Source of the DNA: Mycobacterium mantenii
GTDB taxonomy: Bacteria > Actinomycetota > Actinomycetes > Mycobacteriales > Mycobacteriaceae
DNA: 64,000 nt
Assembly: GCF_010731775.1 (NCBI RefSeq)
Contig: NZ_AP022590.1
Coordinates: 5,456,001-5,520,000 of the forward strand
Direction: 5' to 3'
Shown one piece after another: positions 36,233-47,744 of the stretch (the stretch's first letter is position 1; the number at the start of each line of letters is the position of its first letter). Both the position numbers and the translations under genes were made by a program. The notes under the pieces were generated by a model. That model was given only the letters and a program-made list of their open reading frames with translations, was not told the origin of the DNA and searched no databases.

Positions 36233-37441
36233 TCAGACGTCGCTTCCGGTGTATTCGGGCACCGGCATCGAATCGTGCATTCGGACGCCCTTGGTGTTGA
36301 GCTTCGCCAACGATCGGGACACCGATCCCGGCATCGCCGAGACCAGTTGAGCGCCACGGGTTAACGCCCACAATCCAATTCGTGAACCTGGGATGATGCC
36401 CTTGGCGGCGCCGCGGGCGAAAGTACGGCTGCGATGCACCGGTTCGTGCATCTGTAGTTCATAGGCGGCGAAGGCGCGCAGGTGATCGCCGTCGGCCTCG
36501 GCGAGTTCTCCGGCCAGGACATAGGCGCCGAGGACCGCGAGGCTGGTGCTGCCGCCCACCGCGGGGCCCGGGCAGTATCCGGCGTCGCCGACCAGGGTGA
36601 CCCGACGGCGCGACCACCGGTCGGTGCGCAGTTGGGTGATCGAGTCGAAGTAGAAGGTGGGCGTGCGCTCGAGTTCGCCCAGCCAGCTGTCCACCTGGTC
36701 GTGCATCCCGGCGAACGCGCCACGCAGTAATTCCTTCTGCCGCAACGCATCGTGGTGGTCGTAGTCCAATTCCTCTTTGCTGCGGAACATGAACACGGCG
36801 CGCGCGTCGTCCAGGTGATCGGCGGTGTAGATCGCGGCCAACCTGCCGACACCGACGTGAGTCACCATCTCGCCGGACTCCGCCATCGCCTTGGGCGCCG
36901 ACAACACCGCCAGGTATCCCCCGAGGAAGCGGGTCAGCTCGGCCTCCTCGCCGAACGTCAGGCGCCGAACGTTGGAGTGCAACCCGTCGGCGCCGACGAT
37001 GACGTCGAACGTGCGCGCCGGGCCGTGCTCGAACGTCACGGTGCCGTCGTGCTCGATCGCGGTGATCGAGTCGCCGAACAGGTACGCGACGTCGTCGCGG
37101 GCGGCGTCGTAGTAGATCTCGCTCAGGTCGTCGCGCATGATTTCCACGTGCCGGACGGAGGTGGCGGCGTAGATCTTGGTGAGATCGATCCGGGTGGCCT
37201 TCGTCCGGCCTTCCCGGCGTATCGTCAGCCGGTCGGTTCCGGTGGCCAGTGCCTCGATGCGTGGGAGGACACCCATTCTCTCCGAGATTTCCATTGCGGG
37301 ACGGAACAAGTCGACGGCGTGACCGCCGGTTTTGCGCAGCGCCGGTGAGCGCTCCACGACGGTGACGTCGAAGCCGTACCGGGTCAGCCAGTACGCCAGG
37401 ACCGGGCCGGCGATGCTGGCGCCAGAGATGAGGATCCGCAT
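36233..37441 (-). CDS. FAD-dependent monooxygenase (Rv1260-like)
   Basis: A 402-residue flavoprotein hydroxylase. The FAD-binding fold is at the N-terminus (ILISGASIAGPVLAYWL), with the DG motif VIVGADGLHSNVR and the GD motif VTLVGDAGYCPGPAVGGS. It uses NAD(P)H and O2 to oxidise small aromatic or similar substrates. The start ATG 37441 is fixed by TTAGGAGG 5 bases upstream. It is divergent from a TetR gene with two palindromic sites between them, so it is likely induced by its substrate. Confidence 0.9.
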   Translation of the reverse strand: MRILISGASIAGPVLAYWLTRYGFDVTVVERSPALRKTGGHAVDLFRPAMEISERMGVLPRIEALATGTDRLTIRREGRTKATRIDLTKIYAATSVRHVEIMRDDLSEIYYDAARDDVAYLFGDSITAIEHDGTVTFEHGPARTFDVIVGADGLHSNVRRLTFGEEAELTRFLGGYLAVLSAPKAMAESGEMVTHVGVGRLAAIYTADHLDDARAVFMFRSKEELDYDHHDALRQKELLRGAFAGMHDQVDSWLGELERTPTFYFDSITQLRTDRWSRRRVTLVGDAGYCPGPAVGGSTSLAVLGAYVLAGELAEADGDHLRAFAAYELQMHEPVHRSRTFARGAAKGIIPGSRIGLWALTRGAQLVSAMPGSVSRSLAKLNTKGVRMHDSMPVPEYTGSDV

Positions 37442-37456
37442 GATCACCTCCTAACA

Positions 37457-37476
37457 CTTACTTAACGTTCGGTAAG
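37457..37476. promoter_or_regulatory. TetR operator candidate, proximal to monooxygenase
   Basis: CTTAC-N10-GTAAG is an inverted repeat immediately upstream of the monooxygenase ribosome site. It shares the half-site with the perfect palindrome at 37488-37505, making a tandem operator in the 80-base divergent promoter. Confidence 0.6.
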
Positions 37477-37487
37477 CATAACAACCC

Positions 37488-37505
37488 ACTTACCTATCGG
37501 TAAGT
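37488..37505. promoter_or_regulatory. Perfect TetR operator palindrome ACTTACC-TATC-GGTAAGT
   Basis: Seven-base arms without mismatch lie between the divergent monooxygenase and TetR genes, 17 bases before the TetR start. A related weaker site lies 12 bases away. This layout is standard for a TetR repressor acting on itself and the neighbouring enzyme. Confidence 0.75.
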
Positions 37506-37521
37506 CAGATAAACTCGGGGG

Positions 37522-38058
37522 GTGAGCAGGGCCCGGTCGGACACTCGTGAGCGCATTCAAGAGGTCGCCCGCGAGCTGTTCTTGCAACGGGGCGTGCAGC
37601 GCACCAGCCTGCAGGACATCGCGAACCGGCTGGGCATCACCAAACCCGCGTTGTACTACCACTTTCCGTCGCGCGAAGACCTGGTGCGCAGCATTCTGGT
37701 GCCGCTGATCGACGAGGGCGAACGGTTCGTCGCCGAGCACGAGAGCCGCGACCGCAACGATGTGCACGAACTGTTGGAGGGCTATTTCGACTTCCACTAC
37801 CGGCACCGCCGGGATCTGGTCCTGCTGTTGACCGAGCTGTCGACACTGATCGACCTCGACCTCATCGACACCGTGCTGGCGTGGCGTGAGCGGTTGGCCG
37901 GGCTGGTGTTCGGTAAGAAGCCGACACTCGCCCAGTCTACTCGGGCGGTGGTCGCGTTCGGCGGCCTGCAGGACTGCTGCGTGCAGTTTCCCGATGCGCC
38001 CCAGGAGGAGCTGCGCGAGAAAGCAGTTGCGGCCGCGCTCGACGCGCTCGGGCGCTGA
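37522..38058 (+). CDS. TetR-family regulator of the divergent monooxygenase
   Basis: A 178-residue TetR repressor. The DNA-binding domain reads TRERIQEVARELFLQRG, then TSLQDIANRLGITKPALYYHF. Start is GTG 37522. In H37Rv an Rv1260-like oxidoreductase is also near a TetR gene. The divergent enzyme at 36233-37441 is the obvious target, through the GGTAAG sites between them. Confidence 0.9.
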   Translation: MSRARSDTRERIQEVARELFLQRGVQRTSLQDIANRLGITKPALYYHFPSREDLVRSILVPLIDEGERFVAEHESRDRNDVHELLEGYFDFHYRHRRDLVLLLTELSTLIDLDLIDTVLAWRERLAGLVFGKKPTLAQSTRAVVAFGGLQDCCVQFPDAPQEELREKAVAAALDALGR

Positions 38059-38101
38059 CGCCAGCTACCACCGCATCGTCGCCGGGCTAGAGTCCCTTGG
38101 T

Positions 38102-39091
38102 ATGCGCTTTGGTCTCTTCATTCCGCAAGGCTGGCGAATGGATCTCGTCGGCATCGAACCGGAAAAGCACTGGGCGGTGATGCGCGACCTGGCTGACCAC
38201 GCGGACAAGGGCAGCTGGGACTCGCTGTGGGTCTACGACCATTTCCACACCGTGCCGGTCCCGACCGCAGAAGCCACGCACGAGGCGTGGTCGCTGATGG
38301 CCGCGTACGCGGCCACCACGTCGCGGATCAAACTCGGCCAGATGTGCACCGCGATGAGCTATCGCAACCCCGTCTACCTCGCGAAGGTCGCCGCGACGGC
38401 CGACATCATCTCCGGTGGCCGCATTCAGATGGGCATCGGCGGCGGCTGGTACGAACACGAATGGCGGGCCTACGGTTACGGATTCCCCTCGGCGGGCGTG
38501 CGATTGGGCCGGCTGGACGAGGGCGTGCAGATCATGCGCGATGCCTGGCGCGACGGCAAAGTCAGTTTCGACGGCAAGCATTACCAGGTCGACGGTGCGA
38601 TTGTCGCGCCTAAGCCCCTGCAGGACAACGGGATTCCACTGTGGATCGCCGGTGGTGGCGAGAAGGTGACGTTGCGTATCGCCGCCAAGTACGCGCAGTA
38701 CACCAACTTCACTCCCGAGCCGGAGGCATTCGCCCACAAGTCCGAGGTGCTGGCCGAGCACTGCCGCAACGTGGGCACCGACTTCGACGCCGTCGTGCGT
38801 TCGGTCAACGTCAACGCCATCGTGGGCACGTCGGAGGCCGACGTCAAAGATCGGCTGCGACGCGTCCGCGACCGCCTGGTCGGCTGCGTGAGCGAGGCCT
38901 CCGCGGATGCGATGATCGCCGGCACCAGCGGGCCGGACTCGGCGACGGGCACGACCGAACAGGTCATCGAGCGGCTCACCAAGCTCCGTGACCTCGGGTG
39001 CGAATATGCCATATGCTACTTCCCCGAGGCCGCCTACGACCGTTCCGGTATCGAGATGTTCGAACGAGAGGTCATGCCGGCGCTGAGCTGA
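38102..39091 (+). CDS. LLM-class F420-dependent oxidoreductase
   Basis: A 329-residue luciferase-like F420 enzyme with MRFGLFIPQGWRMDL, the barrel segments WDSLWVYDHFHTVP and IKLGQMCTAMSYRNP, GGRIQMGIGGGWYEHEW and a C-terminal TTEQVIERLTKLRDLG. It fits the family length. ATG 38102 lies 43 bases after the TetR gene on the same strand, so it may be under the same control. The substrate is unknown. Confidence 0.9.
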   Translation: MRFGLFIPQGWRMDLVGIEPEKHWAVMRDLADHADKGSWDSLWVYDHFHTVPVPTAEATHEAWSLMAAYAATTSRIKLGQMCTAMSYRNPVYLAKVAATADIISGGRIQMGIGGGWYEHEWRAYGYGFPSAGVRLGRLDEGVQIMRDAWRDGKVSFDGKHYQVDGAIVAPKPLQDNGIPLWIAGGGEKVTLRIAAKYAQYTNFTPEPEAFAHKSEVLAEHCRNVGTDFDAVVRSVNVNAIVGTSEADVKDRLRRVRDRLVGCVSEASADAMIAGTSGPDSATGTTEQVIERLTKLRDLGCEYAICYFPEAAYDRSGIEMFEREVMPALS

Positions 39092-39096
39092 TCGCG

Positions 39097-39393
39097 CTAG
39101 ATGTCGCTGGTGACGTACCGAGTCTTGACCGGAGGCGCGGCCAGCAAAGGCGGCAGCTCCGTCAGCTTGCCCTCGCCGGCACGAAACGCGCGGTAGGCCT
39201 CGTCGTGCTCGACCGTCTCCCACAACTCGTAGATGATCCAGTGCGCTTCGTCTTCCTCATCGACAAGCACGTCGGTGCGGACATTGCCGTCGAACGCCCG
39301 GGTGTCCTGCAGCGCCCGGCCCATGACCTCGCGTGCCGCGGCGACCTCGCCGGGCTTGATCTTCAGTTCGAGTAGCACCGTGATCGGCATCAT
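39097..39393 (-). CDS. Antibiotic biosynthesis monooxygenase (ABM)-type small protein
   Basis: A 98-residue dimeric alpha/beta-barrel-type protein (ITVLLELKIKPGEVAAAREVM, then WIIYELWETVEHDEAYRAF). The family contains quinone-forming monooxygenases and heme-degrading enzymes, but many members have no proven activity. Start ATG 39393 (or 39390) follows AAGGAG; an in-frame start further upstream was rejected. It is tail to tail with the F420 enzyme. Confidence 0.82.
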   Translation of the reverse strand: MMPITVLLELKIKPGEVAAAREVMGRALQDTRAFDGNVRTDVLVDEEDEAHWIIYELWETVEHDEAYRAFRAGEGKLTELPPLLAAPPVKTRYVTSDI

Positions 39394-39697
39394 CGTCTCC
39401 TTAATCCGGGGTTCAGCGCCCGTCACCGAGTCTAGGTAGTCGCCCCAATTCAATAGAGTGCCTCACTGTCGCGTGGCCAGGGAATTCGAGTAACGCTAAA
39501 AGTTTCCAAAGGTCGGATCCGACGGCCATCGCGATGGTAGCGTCCTCTTCGCGATAGGGGGCGCACGACGGTAGTCGAGCGGCCCCAAACAGCCGCCCGC
39601 ACAGTGCAACTCCGCCAGGTGCCATTCGCTACAGATACACGGTGGATCAAGACAATCGTCATATGAGGCCAAATCGTGTGGGTGGGAGGGGCTTCGG
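39394..39697. promoter_or_regulatory. Intergenic region upstream of the NRPS
   Basis: Here 304 bases separate the divergent ABM gene and the NRPS start. No convincing gene or strong palindrome was seen. Base composition is more AT-rich than the flanks, and GTGGGAGGGG lies just before the NRPS ATG. It should contain the NRPS promoter, but no box could be assigned. Confidence 0.4.
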
Positions 39698-42600
39698 ATG
39701 AATCCCGATGAGCGGATGCTTCCGCTGACACGGGGACAGCTGGATATATGGCTCGCGGAGGCAACCGGCCGCTTTGGTGCCAAGTGGCAGTTGGGCGTGC
39801 TTCTGCGAATCGACGGCACGATCGACCGCGGTTTGCTCGAGTCGGCGATCCGTCAAGTTGTGTACGAGGCCGAACCACTTCGCGCCGCCTTCTTCCAGGT
39901 CGACGGCCAAGTGTTCCAAAAGGTGGTTGAGTACCCGGACATTGACCTCGCGTGCCACGATCTGATGGGGTCGCAGGATCCTGCGCAGGACGCTTACCGG
40001 CTGGCGTCATCGATCCAGCAAACGCTGATGCCGCTGAGCGGCACGCTGTTTAAATTTGCGTTGCTGCAGACAAAGGTTGACGAATTCTATTTGTTCGCGT
40101 GCTGCCATCACATAGTCGTCGACGGAATCGGCCTTGCACTCGTTTGTCATCGAATCACAGATGTCTATTCTGCAATTGCTTCGGGCGCTCAGATTTCGCC
40201 TGCTTTTTTTGGTTCACTAAGAGAGCTGATCGATTGCGAGTTGGCGTACGAGGCATCCGACGATTACCTCGATGACCAGACCTATTGGACGGAAAACCCT
40301 CCGCCGGAAAGTGAATCGCGTTCCTGGTTCGCGCACGTTGCAGACGGGCGTGATCCTGGTGAGTCTTCTGCGCCGGTTCAATTAGACCCTTCCGTCGTTG
40401 CCGGGATCGACGAGTTGTCGCGGGCGCTGGGGGTGCGCCGGTCGTCCGTGATTACGGCGGCGTGCGCGCTGCTGGTGCACGGGTGTCACACCGAGGGTTC
40501 GAAGGTAGCGCTGGATTTTCCGGTAAGCAGGCGGGTACGTCCGGAGGTACAGACGGTCCCCGGAATGATCTCCGGGGTAGTGCCTCTGGTGTTCGAAGCT
40601 GCGCCGGGATCCACGGCCGCTGGTTTTTGCGCACACGTCGACGCGCGAATCCGGGAAGCGCTGCAGCATCAGCGTTTCCCGGTTCACACTGTCGAGACTG
40701 CGGGGCGTTCGCGTATCCCAGGGGAGCTGTCGAATAGGGTAGTCGTCAATTTCATTCCGGCAGCCCACATGTCGCATTTCGCCGATGCTGCGACAACGGC
40801 GACCCTGACTCACTCGGGGATCGTCGATCAATTTGGGCTGGCCTTCTTCAGGGACGAAGACCGGCTTTTTCTTACCACCCAGGGTGCCGGCCAGTTGTTC
40901 CCCGATTGTGGTGTCCGCGATTTAGCGGGGCGTTTGGAGCGGCTGTTGGCCGCCCTGATCACCGGGCCCACGCGTCGGTTGTCATCGATGGATTTGCTGG
41001 ATCAGGTCGAGCATGTCCGCCTGGATGGGTGGGGCAACCGCGCGGCGTTGACCGGCGCGGTGACGACGGCGGTGTCGGTTCCGGTGTTGTTCGCCGGCCA
41101 AGTCGCGCGGGCCCCGGAAGCGATGGCGGTTACCTGCGAAGGCCGTTCCATGACGTATCGGGAGCTGGACGAGGCTGCTAACCGGTTGGCACACTTGCTG
41201 ATTAGCCGGGGAGTGGGGCCGGGGCAGTGTGTTGCCCTGGTGTTGGAACGCTCAGCGCAGGCGATCGTGGCGATTCTGGCTGTGCTGAAGACCGGGGCGG
41301 CGTACCTGCCGATCGACCGCGCCCTGCCCGATGCCCGGATCGATTTCATGCTCACCGATGCCGCGCCGGCCGCCGCCATCACTACCGCCGGACTGGCCGA
41401 CCGGCTGGGCGGGCGTGATCTGGCGGTCATAGATGTCAACGACCCCGATGTGGACGCCCAGTCCAATACCGCTTTGCCGCCGCCGCAGCCCGACGACATC
41501 GCCTACTTGATCTACACCTCGGGCACGACCGGCGTGCCCAAAGGGGTGGCCATCACGCACCACAACGTCACCCAGCTGTTGTCGACTCTGACCCTCGGTT
41601 CGGCGCCGGGCCGGGCGTGGACCCAATGCCATTCCTATGCCTTCGACTTTTCGGCGTGGGAGATCTTCGGCGCGTTGCTAGGTGGTGGGCGGCTGGTCGT
41701 GGTGCCCGAAGAGGTGACCGCCTCACCGGAGGATTTCCACGACGTACTGATCCGCGAACAAGTTAGCGTGTTGAGCCAAACCCCTTCTGCCGCGGGCATG
41801 TTAACGCCACAGGGGCTGGAATCGGTGGCTTTGCTGCTGGGCGGTGAGCCTTGTCCGGCAGAGCTGGTCGACCGTTGGGCACCCGGGCGGGTGATGCTCA
41901 ACGCTTACGGTCCCACCGAAACCACGGTGTGTGCGGCGATCAGTGCGCCGTTGAAGCCGGGCTCGGACGTGGTGCCGATCGGTTCGCCGGTGTCGGGCGC
42001 GGCGTTGTTTGTGCTGGATGGATGGTTACGTCCGGTGCCGGCCGGGGTGGTGGGGGAACTGTACGTGGCCGGTGCCCGGGTGGGGTGCGGTTATTGGCGC
42101 CGGTCCGCACTATCCGGATCGCGGTTCGTGGCGTGTCCGTTCGGCGGGGCCGGAACACGGATGTATCGCACCGGGGATTTGGTGCGGTGGGGTGCAGACG
42201 GGCAGATGCAGTATCTGGGGCGTGCCGATGAGCAGGTCAAGGTCCGCGGGTATCGCATCGAGCTGAACGAGGTGCGGACGGTGTTGGCCGGGCTCGACGG
42301 GGTGGAGCAGGCGGTGGTGGTTGTCCGCGAGGACCGCCCCGGCGGCAAGCGTCTGGTGGGTTATGTGACCGGGACCGCCGACCCGGCCGAGATGCGCGCC
42401 GCGCTGACCGAGCGACTCCCCGCCTATATGGTCCCGGCGGCGGTGGTGGTGTTGGAGGCGCTGCCGTTGACGGTCAACGGCAAACTCGATACCCCTGCCC
42501 TGCCGGCACCGGAATACACCGATGGCGGGTATCGGGCCCCGGGCAGTGCGGTCGAGGAAATTTTGGCCGGGATTTATGCGCAGGTGCTCGGGGTCGAACG

Positions 42601-45600
42601 GGTCGGGGTGGACGACTCGTTTTTCGAGTTGGGTGGCGATTCGCTGTCGGCGATGCGGTTGATCGCGGCCATCAATGCCGGTGTGGATGCTGGCCTTTCG
42701 GTGCGTGCGGTGTTCGAGGCGCCCACGGTGGCGCAGTTGGTGCTGCGGATTGGTGAGGGCGCGGATCGGTGGCAGCCGTTGGTGGCGGGGGAGCGGCCGG
42801 CGGTGGTTCCGTTGTCGTTTGCCCAGAACCGATTGTGGTTCCTCGACCAGTTCCAAGGGCCGTCACCGGTCTATGTCATCGGGGCGGCGTTGCGGCTGCG
42901 CGGGCGGCTCGGTGCCGTTGCGTTGGGTACGGCGTTGGCCGATGTGGTGGCCCGCCACGAGAGTCTGCGCACGCTGTTCCCGGCCCCCGAAGGCATACCC
43001 CAACAGGTGGTGGTGCCGGTTGAGCGGGCCGATTTCGGCTGGCAGGTCATCGATGCCAGCGGCTGGCCGACACCGCGGTTGAATGAAGCCATCGACTCCG
43101 CTGTGCGGTACCCGTTTGATCTGGCGGTCGAGATCCCCTTACGGACAACACTTTTCCGTATCTCCGACGACGAACACGTGTTGGCGGTCGTGGTGCACCA
43201 TATTGCCGCTGATGGCTGGTCGTTGGGGCCGTTGGTGCGCGATCTGGGCGTCGCCTATGCCAGCCGGTGCGCCGGGCATGCGCCGGGGTGGGCTGCATTG
43301 GCGGTGCAGTACGCCGATTACACGTTGTGGCAGCGCACGCAGCTCGGTGATCTCGATGACAGCGATAGTCCCATCGCGCACCAACTTGGGTATTGGCAGG
43401 ACGCGCTGGCGGGGATGCCCGAGCGGCTGGAGTTGCCGACTGATCGGCCCTATCCGTTGGTGGCCGATTATGCCGGTGCCGCTGTGGCGGTGGAGTGGCC
43501 GGTCGAGTTGCAGCAGCGGGTGGCTCGGGTGGCAAGGGAGCATAACGCGACCAGTTTCATGGTGGTCCAAGCCGCGCTGGTGGTGTTGTTATCCAAGCTC
43601 AGTGCGAGTTCTGATGTGGCGGTGGGGTTCCCGATCGCCGGCCGACGTGATCCGGCGCTTGACGAGTTGGTCGGGTTTTTCGTCAACACGTTGGTGTTGC
43701 GGGTGGATCTGGCCGGTGATCCCAGTGCGGCGGAGGTGCTGGGCCAGGTGCGTCGGCGCAGCCTGGCCGCCTACGAACACCAGGACGTGCCTTTTGAGGT
43801 GCTGGTGGAGCGGCTCAACCCGACCCGAAGTTTGACCCATCATCCGTTGGTGCAGGTGTTATTGGCCTGGCAAAACAACGGCACCCCGGAACTGGGCTTG
43901 GGTGATCTGCAGATGAGCGCGTTGCCGGCCGATACCCACACCGCCCGGGTGGATTTGGCGTTCTCCCTGTCCGAACAATGGGACGAGGCCGGTGCGCCGG
44001 CGGGGATCGACGGGACGGTGGAATTCCGCACCGACGTCTTCGATGCGGCCAGCATCGAAGTACTCGTCGAGCGTTTACGGCGAGTATTAATCGCAATGAC
44101 CGCCGACCCAACGCGGCGGCTGTCGTCGATCGATGTGCTCGACGCGGCCGAGCGTGCCCGCCTGAACGAGTGGGGCAACCGGGCGGTGTTGACCCGGCCC
44201 GCACCGGCACGGGTATCGGTTCCGGTGTTGTTCGCTGACCGAGTCGCGCGCGCTCCCGAGGCGATCGCGCTGAGCTTCCAGGGCCGCTCCATGACGTATC
44301 GGGAGCTCGACGAGTCCTCAAATCGGTTGGCGCACTTGCTGATTAACCGGGGTGTGCGGCCGGGGCAGTGTGTGGCGCTGGGTTTGGAGCGCTCGGCCCA
44401 GGCGATTGCCGCGATGCTCGCGGTGTTGAAAGCGAGGGCGGCCTACCTGGCGATCGACCCCGCCCTGCCTGATGCCCGGATCGAATTCATGCTCACCGAT
44501 GCCGCTCCGGTTGCCGCTATAACTACCACCGATCTGGCCGGGCGGCTCGACAGGCACGAACTTACGGTCATCGATATTGACGACCCCGCCGTGCACACCC
44601 AACCCAGCACCGCTTTGCCGCCGCCGCACCCAGGCCACATCGCCTACCTGATCTACACCTCGGGCACCACCGGCGTACCCAAAGGGGTGGCCATCACCCA
44701 CCGCAACTTGACTCATCTAGCGGCGTCATTGCCGACGCATCTGCCGGTGGCGCAAGCATGGACGCAGTGTCACTCGTATGCCTTCGACTTCGCAGTGTGG
44801 GAGGTATGGGCTGCGTTGCTAGGTGGTGGGCGGTTGGTCGTGGTGCCCGAAGAGGTGGCCGCCTCGCCGGAGGACTTCCACGCCTTACTGATTGCCGAAC
44901 AGATCAACGTCCTCACCCAGACCCCTTCTGCCGCGGGCATGTTGTCGCCCTGCGGGTTGGATTCGGTGGCCTTGCTGCTCGGTGGCGAGACCTGCGCGGC
45001 CGAGTTGGTGGACCGCTGGGCGCCCGACCGAGTGGTGATCAACGCATACGGCCCCACCGAAGCCACGGTGTATGCATCGATGAGTGCTCCGCTTGCAGTC
45101 GGGACCGGTGAGGCACCCATCGGGTCACCGGTAGCGACCGCGGCGCTGTTTGTTCTCGACGACTGGTTGCGGCCGGTGCCGGTGGGCGTGGTCGGTGAGT
45201 TGTATGTGGCGGGCCGGGGCGTGGGGATCGGGTATGTGCGCCGGGGGGATCTGACGGCGTCGCGGTTTGTGGCGTGTCCGTTCGGTGGGGTCGGCACGCG
45301 GATGTATCGCACCGGGGATTTGGTGCGGTGGGGTGCTGACGGGCAGTTGCGGTATCTGGGGCGTGCCGATGAGCAGGTCAAGGTCCGTGGGTATCGCATC
45401 GAGCTGGGCGAGGTGCAGGCGGCATTGCTTGCGCTGCAGGGGATCGACCAGGCGGTGGTGATCGCCCGCGAAGACACGCCCGGCGACAAGCGTCTGGTGG
45501 CCTATGTGACCGGGACTGCCGATCCGGCCGAAGTGCGTATTCAGCTGGTCGAGCGGCTCCCGGCCTATATGGTGCCGGCGGCGGTGGTGGTGTTGGCGGC

Positions 45601-45829
45601 GTTGCCGTTGACGGTCAATGGCAAGCTCGACAAGCGCGCCTTGCCGGCACCGGAGTACGGCGCGCAGGCGTATCGGGCCCCGGGCAGTGCGGTCGAGGAG
45701 ATTGTGGCCGGTATTTATGCGCAGGTGCTGGGGTTCGAGCGGGTCGGGGTGGACGACTCGTTTTCGAGTTGGTGGCGATTCGCTGTCGGCGATGCGGTTG
45801 ATCGCGGCCATCAATACCACTGTGGATGA
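39698..45829 (+). CDS. NRPS segment 1: C1-A1-T1-C2-A2-T2(part)
   Basis: The start ATG 39698 gives [20 protein letters not shown], the usual start of mycobacterial NRPSs whose first C domain acylates the first residue. The C1 active site is HHIVVDG (residues 137-143). A1 shows [33 protein letters not shown] and VNGKLD. T1 has [12 protein letters not shown] with the pantetheine Ser (about residue 982). C2 has HHIAADG. A2 follows with [12 protein letters not shown]. The frame leaves the NRPS at 45761-45772, where a T5 run is T4 and a G3 run is G2 compared with sister copies, so T2 loses its GGDS motif. The last 19 or so residues are out-of-frame. C1 DNA is visibly less GC-rich than the rest. Confidence 0.9.
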   Translation: MNPDERMLPLTRGQLDIWLAEATGRFGAKWQLGVLLRIDGTIDRGLLESAIRQVVYEAEPLRAAFFQVDGQVFQKVVEYPDIDLACHDLMGSQDPAQDAYRLASSIQQTLMPLSGTLFKFALLQTKVDEFYLFACCHHIVVDGIGLALVCHRITDVYSAIASGAQISPAFFGSLRELIDCELAYEASDDYLDDQTYWTENPPPESESRSWFAHVADGRDPGESSAPVQLDPSVVAGIDELSRALGVRRSSVITAACALLVHGCHTEGSKVALDFPVSRRVRPEVQTVPGMISGVVPLVFEAAPGSTAAGFCAHVDARIREALQHQRFPVHTVETAGRSRIPGELSNRVVVNFIPAAHMSHFADAATTATLTHSGIVDQFGLAFFRDEDRLFLTTQGAGQLFPDCGVRDLAGRLERLLAALITGPTRRLSSMDLLDQVEHVRLDGWGNRAALTGAVTTAVSVPVLFAGQVARAPEAMAVTCEGRSMTYRELDEAANRLAHLLISRGVGPGQCVALVLERSAQAIVAILAVLKTGAAYLPIDRALPDARIDFMLTDAAPAAAITTAGLADRLGGRDLAVIDVNDPDVDAQSNTALPPPQPDDIAYLIYTSGTTGVPKGVAITHHNVTQLLSTLTLGSAPGRAWTQCHSYAFDFSAWEIFGALLGGGRLVVVPEEVTASPEDFHDVLIREQVSVLSQTPSAAGMLTPQGLESVALLLGGEPCPAELVDRWAPGRVMLNAYGPTETTVCAAISAPLKPGSDVVPIGSPVSGAALFVLDGWLRPVPAGVVGELYVAGARVGCGYWRRSALSGSRFVACPFGGAGTRMYRTGDLVRWGADGQMQYLGRADEQVKVRGYRIELNEVRTVLAGLDGVEQAVVVVREDRPGGKRLVGYVTGTADPAEMRAALTERLPAYMVPAAVVVLEALPLTVNGKLDTPALPAPEYTDGGYRAPGSAVEEILAGIYAQVLGVERVGVDDSFFELGGDSLSAMRLIAAINAGVDAGLSVRAVFEAPTVAQLVLRIGEGADRWQPLVAGERPAVVPLSFAQNRLWFLDQFQGPSPVYVIGAALRLRGRLGAVALGTALADVVARHESLRTLFPAPEGIPQQVVVPVERADFGWQVIDASGWPTPRLNEAIDSAVRYPFDLAVEIPLRTTLFRISDDEHVLAVVVHHIAADGWSLGPLVRDLGVAYASRCAGHAPGWAALAVQYADYTLWQRTQLGDLDDSDSPIAHQLGYWQDALAGMPERLELPTDRPYPLVADYAGAAVAVEWPVELQQRVARVAREHNATSFMVVQAALVVLLSKLSASSDVAVGFPIAGRRDPALDELVGFFVNTLVLRVDLAGDPSAAEVLGQVRRRSLAAYEHQDVPFEVLVERLNPTRSLTHHPLVQVLLAWQNNGTPELGLGDLQMSALPADTHTARVDLAFSLSEQWDEAGAPAGIDGTVEFRTDVFDAASIEVLVERLRRVLIAMTADPTRRLSSIDVLDAAERARLNEWGNRAVLTRPAPARVSVPVLFADRVARAPEAIALSFQGRSMTYRELDESSNRLAHLLINRGVRPGQCVALGLERSAQAIAAMLAVLKARAAYLAIDPALPDARIEFMLTDAAPVAAITTTDLAGRLDRHELTVIDIDDPAVHTQPSTALPPPHPGHIAYLIYTSGTTGVPKGVAITHRNLTHLAASLPTHLPVAQAWTQCHSYAFDFAVWEVWAALLGGGRLVVVPEEVAASPEDFHALLIAEQINVLTQTPSAAGMLSPCGLDSVALLLGGETCAAELVDRWAPDRVVINAYGPTEATVYASMSAPLAVGTGEAPIGSPVATAALFVLDDWLRPVPVGVVGELYVAGRGVGIGYVRRGDLTASRFVACPFGGVGTRMYRTGDLVRWGADGQLRYLGRADEQVKVRGYRIELGEVQAALLALQGIDQAVVIAREDTPGDKRLVAYVTGTADPAEVRIQLVERLPAYMVPAAVVVLAALPLTVNGKLDKRALPAPEYGAQAYRAPGSAVEEIVAGIYAQVLGFERVGVDDSFSSWWRFAVGDAVDRGHQYHCG

Positions 45830-47744
45830 GGGCCTTTCGGTGCGTGCGGTGTTCGAGGCGCCCACGGTGGCGCAGTTGGTGCTGCGGATTGGTGAGGGCG
45901 CGGATCGAGTGCAGCCACTGGTCGCGGGGGAGCGGCCGGCGGTGGTTCCGTTGTCGTTTGCCCAGAATCGATTGTGGTTCCTCGCCCAGCTGCAGGGTGC
46001 CTCGGCGGTCTACAACATGGCGGCGGCGTTGCGGCTGGACGGGTCCCTGAACGCCGACGCGTTGGGTGCGGCGTTGGCCGATGTGGTGGGCCGCCACGAG
46101 AGTCTGCGCACGTTGTTCCCTGCGGTCGATGGGGTTCCGCAGCAGGTGGTGGTGCCGGTTGAGCGCGCCGATGTCGGGTGCGTTGTTGATAGCACCGGTT
46201 GGGCGGTAAGCCAGCTGAACGAGGCCGTTAACGCGGCGGCGCGCTATACGTTTGATCTGGCTGCCGAGATCCCGTTACGGGCAACGCTTTTCCGTGTCGC
46301 CGACGATGAGCATGTGTTGGTGGTGGTGGTGCACCATATCGCGGCTGATGGCTGGTCGTTGGGGCCGTTGGTGCGCGATCTGGGCGTCGCCTATGCCAGC
46401 CGGTGCGCCGGGCGCGCGCCGGGGTGGGCTGCATTGGCGGTGCAGTACGCCGATTACACGTTGTGGCAGCGCACTCAGTTGGGGGATTTGGCCGATCCTG
46501 ACAGCCGGATCAACGCACAGCTGGCCTATTGGCAGGACGCGTTGGCGGGGATGCCTGAGCGGCTGGAGTTGCCGACTGATCGGCCCTATCCGTTGGTGGC
46601 CGATTATGTCGGTGCCGCTGTGGCGGTGGGGTGGCCGGCGCAGTTGCAGCAGCGGGTGGCTCGGGTGGCTCGGGAGCATAACGCGACCAGTTTCATGGTG
46701 GTCCAGGCTGGCCTGGCGGTGCTGCTGTCCAAGCTCAGTGCGAGTTCTGATGTGGCGGTGGGGTTCCCGATCGCGGGGCGGGGTGATTCAGCACTCGATG
46801 AGTTGGTGGGGTTTTTCGTCAACACGTTGGTGTTGCGGGTGGATCTGGCCGGTGATCCCAGCGTGGCGGAGGTGCTGGGTCAGGTGCGTCGGCGCAGCCT
46901 GGCCGCCTATGAGCACCAGGGTGTGCCTTTTGAGGTGCTGGTGGAGCGGCTCAACCCGACCCGAAGTTTGACCCATCATCCGTTGGTGCAGGTGTTGTTG
47001 GCCTGGCAAAACAACGGCACCCCGGAACTGGGCTTGGGTGATGTACAGGTCACGCCGTTGCCGGTCGACACCCATACCGCCCGGGTGGATTTGGTGTTCT
47101 CCCTGTCCGAACAATGGGACGAGGCCGGTGCGCCGGCGGGGATCGACGGGACGGTGGAATTCCGCACCGACGTCTTCGATGCGGCCAGCATCGAAGTACT
47201 CGTCGAGCGTTTACGGCGAGTATTAATCGCAATGACCGCCGACCCAACGCGGCGGCTGTCGTCGATCGATGTGCTCGACGCGGCCGAGCGTGCCCGCCTG
47301 AACGAGTGGGGCAACCGGGCGGTGTTGACCCGGCCCGCACCGGCACGGGTATCGGTTCCGGTGTTGTTCGCCGACCAAGTCGGGTGCGCTCCCGAGGCGA
47401 TCGCGCTGAGCTTCCAGGGCCGCTCCATGACGTATCGGGAGCTCGACGAGTCCTCAAACCGGTTGGCGTACTTGCTGTGCGACTACGGAGCCGCCCCGGG
47501 ACAATGCGTGGCGCTGCTGTTCCCCCGGTGCGCGCAGGCCATCGTGGCGATGCTGGCGGTGCTCAAAACCGGGGCGGCCTATGTGCCGATCGACCCCGCC
47601 CTGCCCGATGCCCGGATCGACTTCATGCTCACCGACGCCACGCCGATTGCCGCGATCACCACCACCGATCTGGCCGGGCGGCTCGACAGGCACGACCTTG
47701 CGGTCATCGACATCGACGACCCCGCCGTGCGCACCCAACCCAGC
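45169..47744 (+). repeat. NRPS internal repeat, copy X
   Basis: This is the first of three near-identical stretches in the NRPS gene. It runs from the C-terminal third of A2 through T2 and C3 to the N-terminal third of A3, ending just before the A3 core motif YTSGTTG. Against copy Y (48350-50924) I saw about four base substitutions plus the run-length differences in 2.6 kb. It contains the frame break at 45761-45772. Confidence 0.92.
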
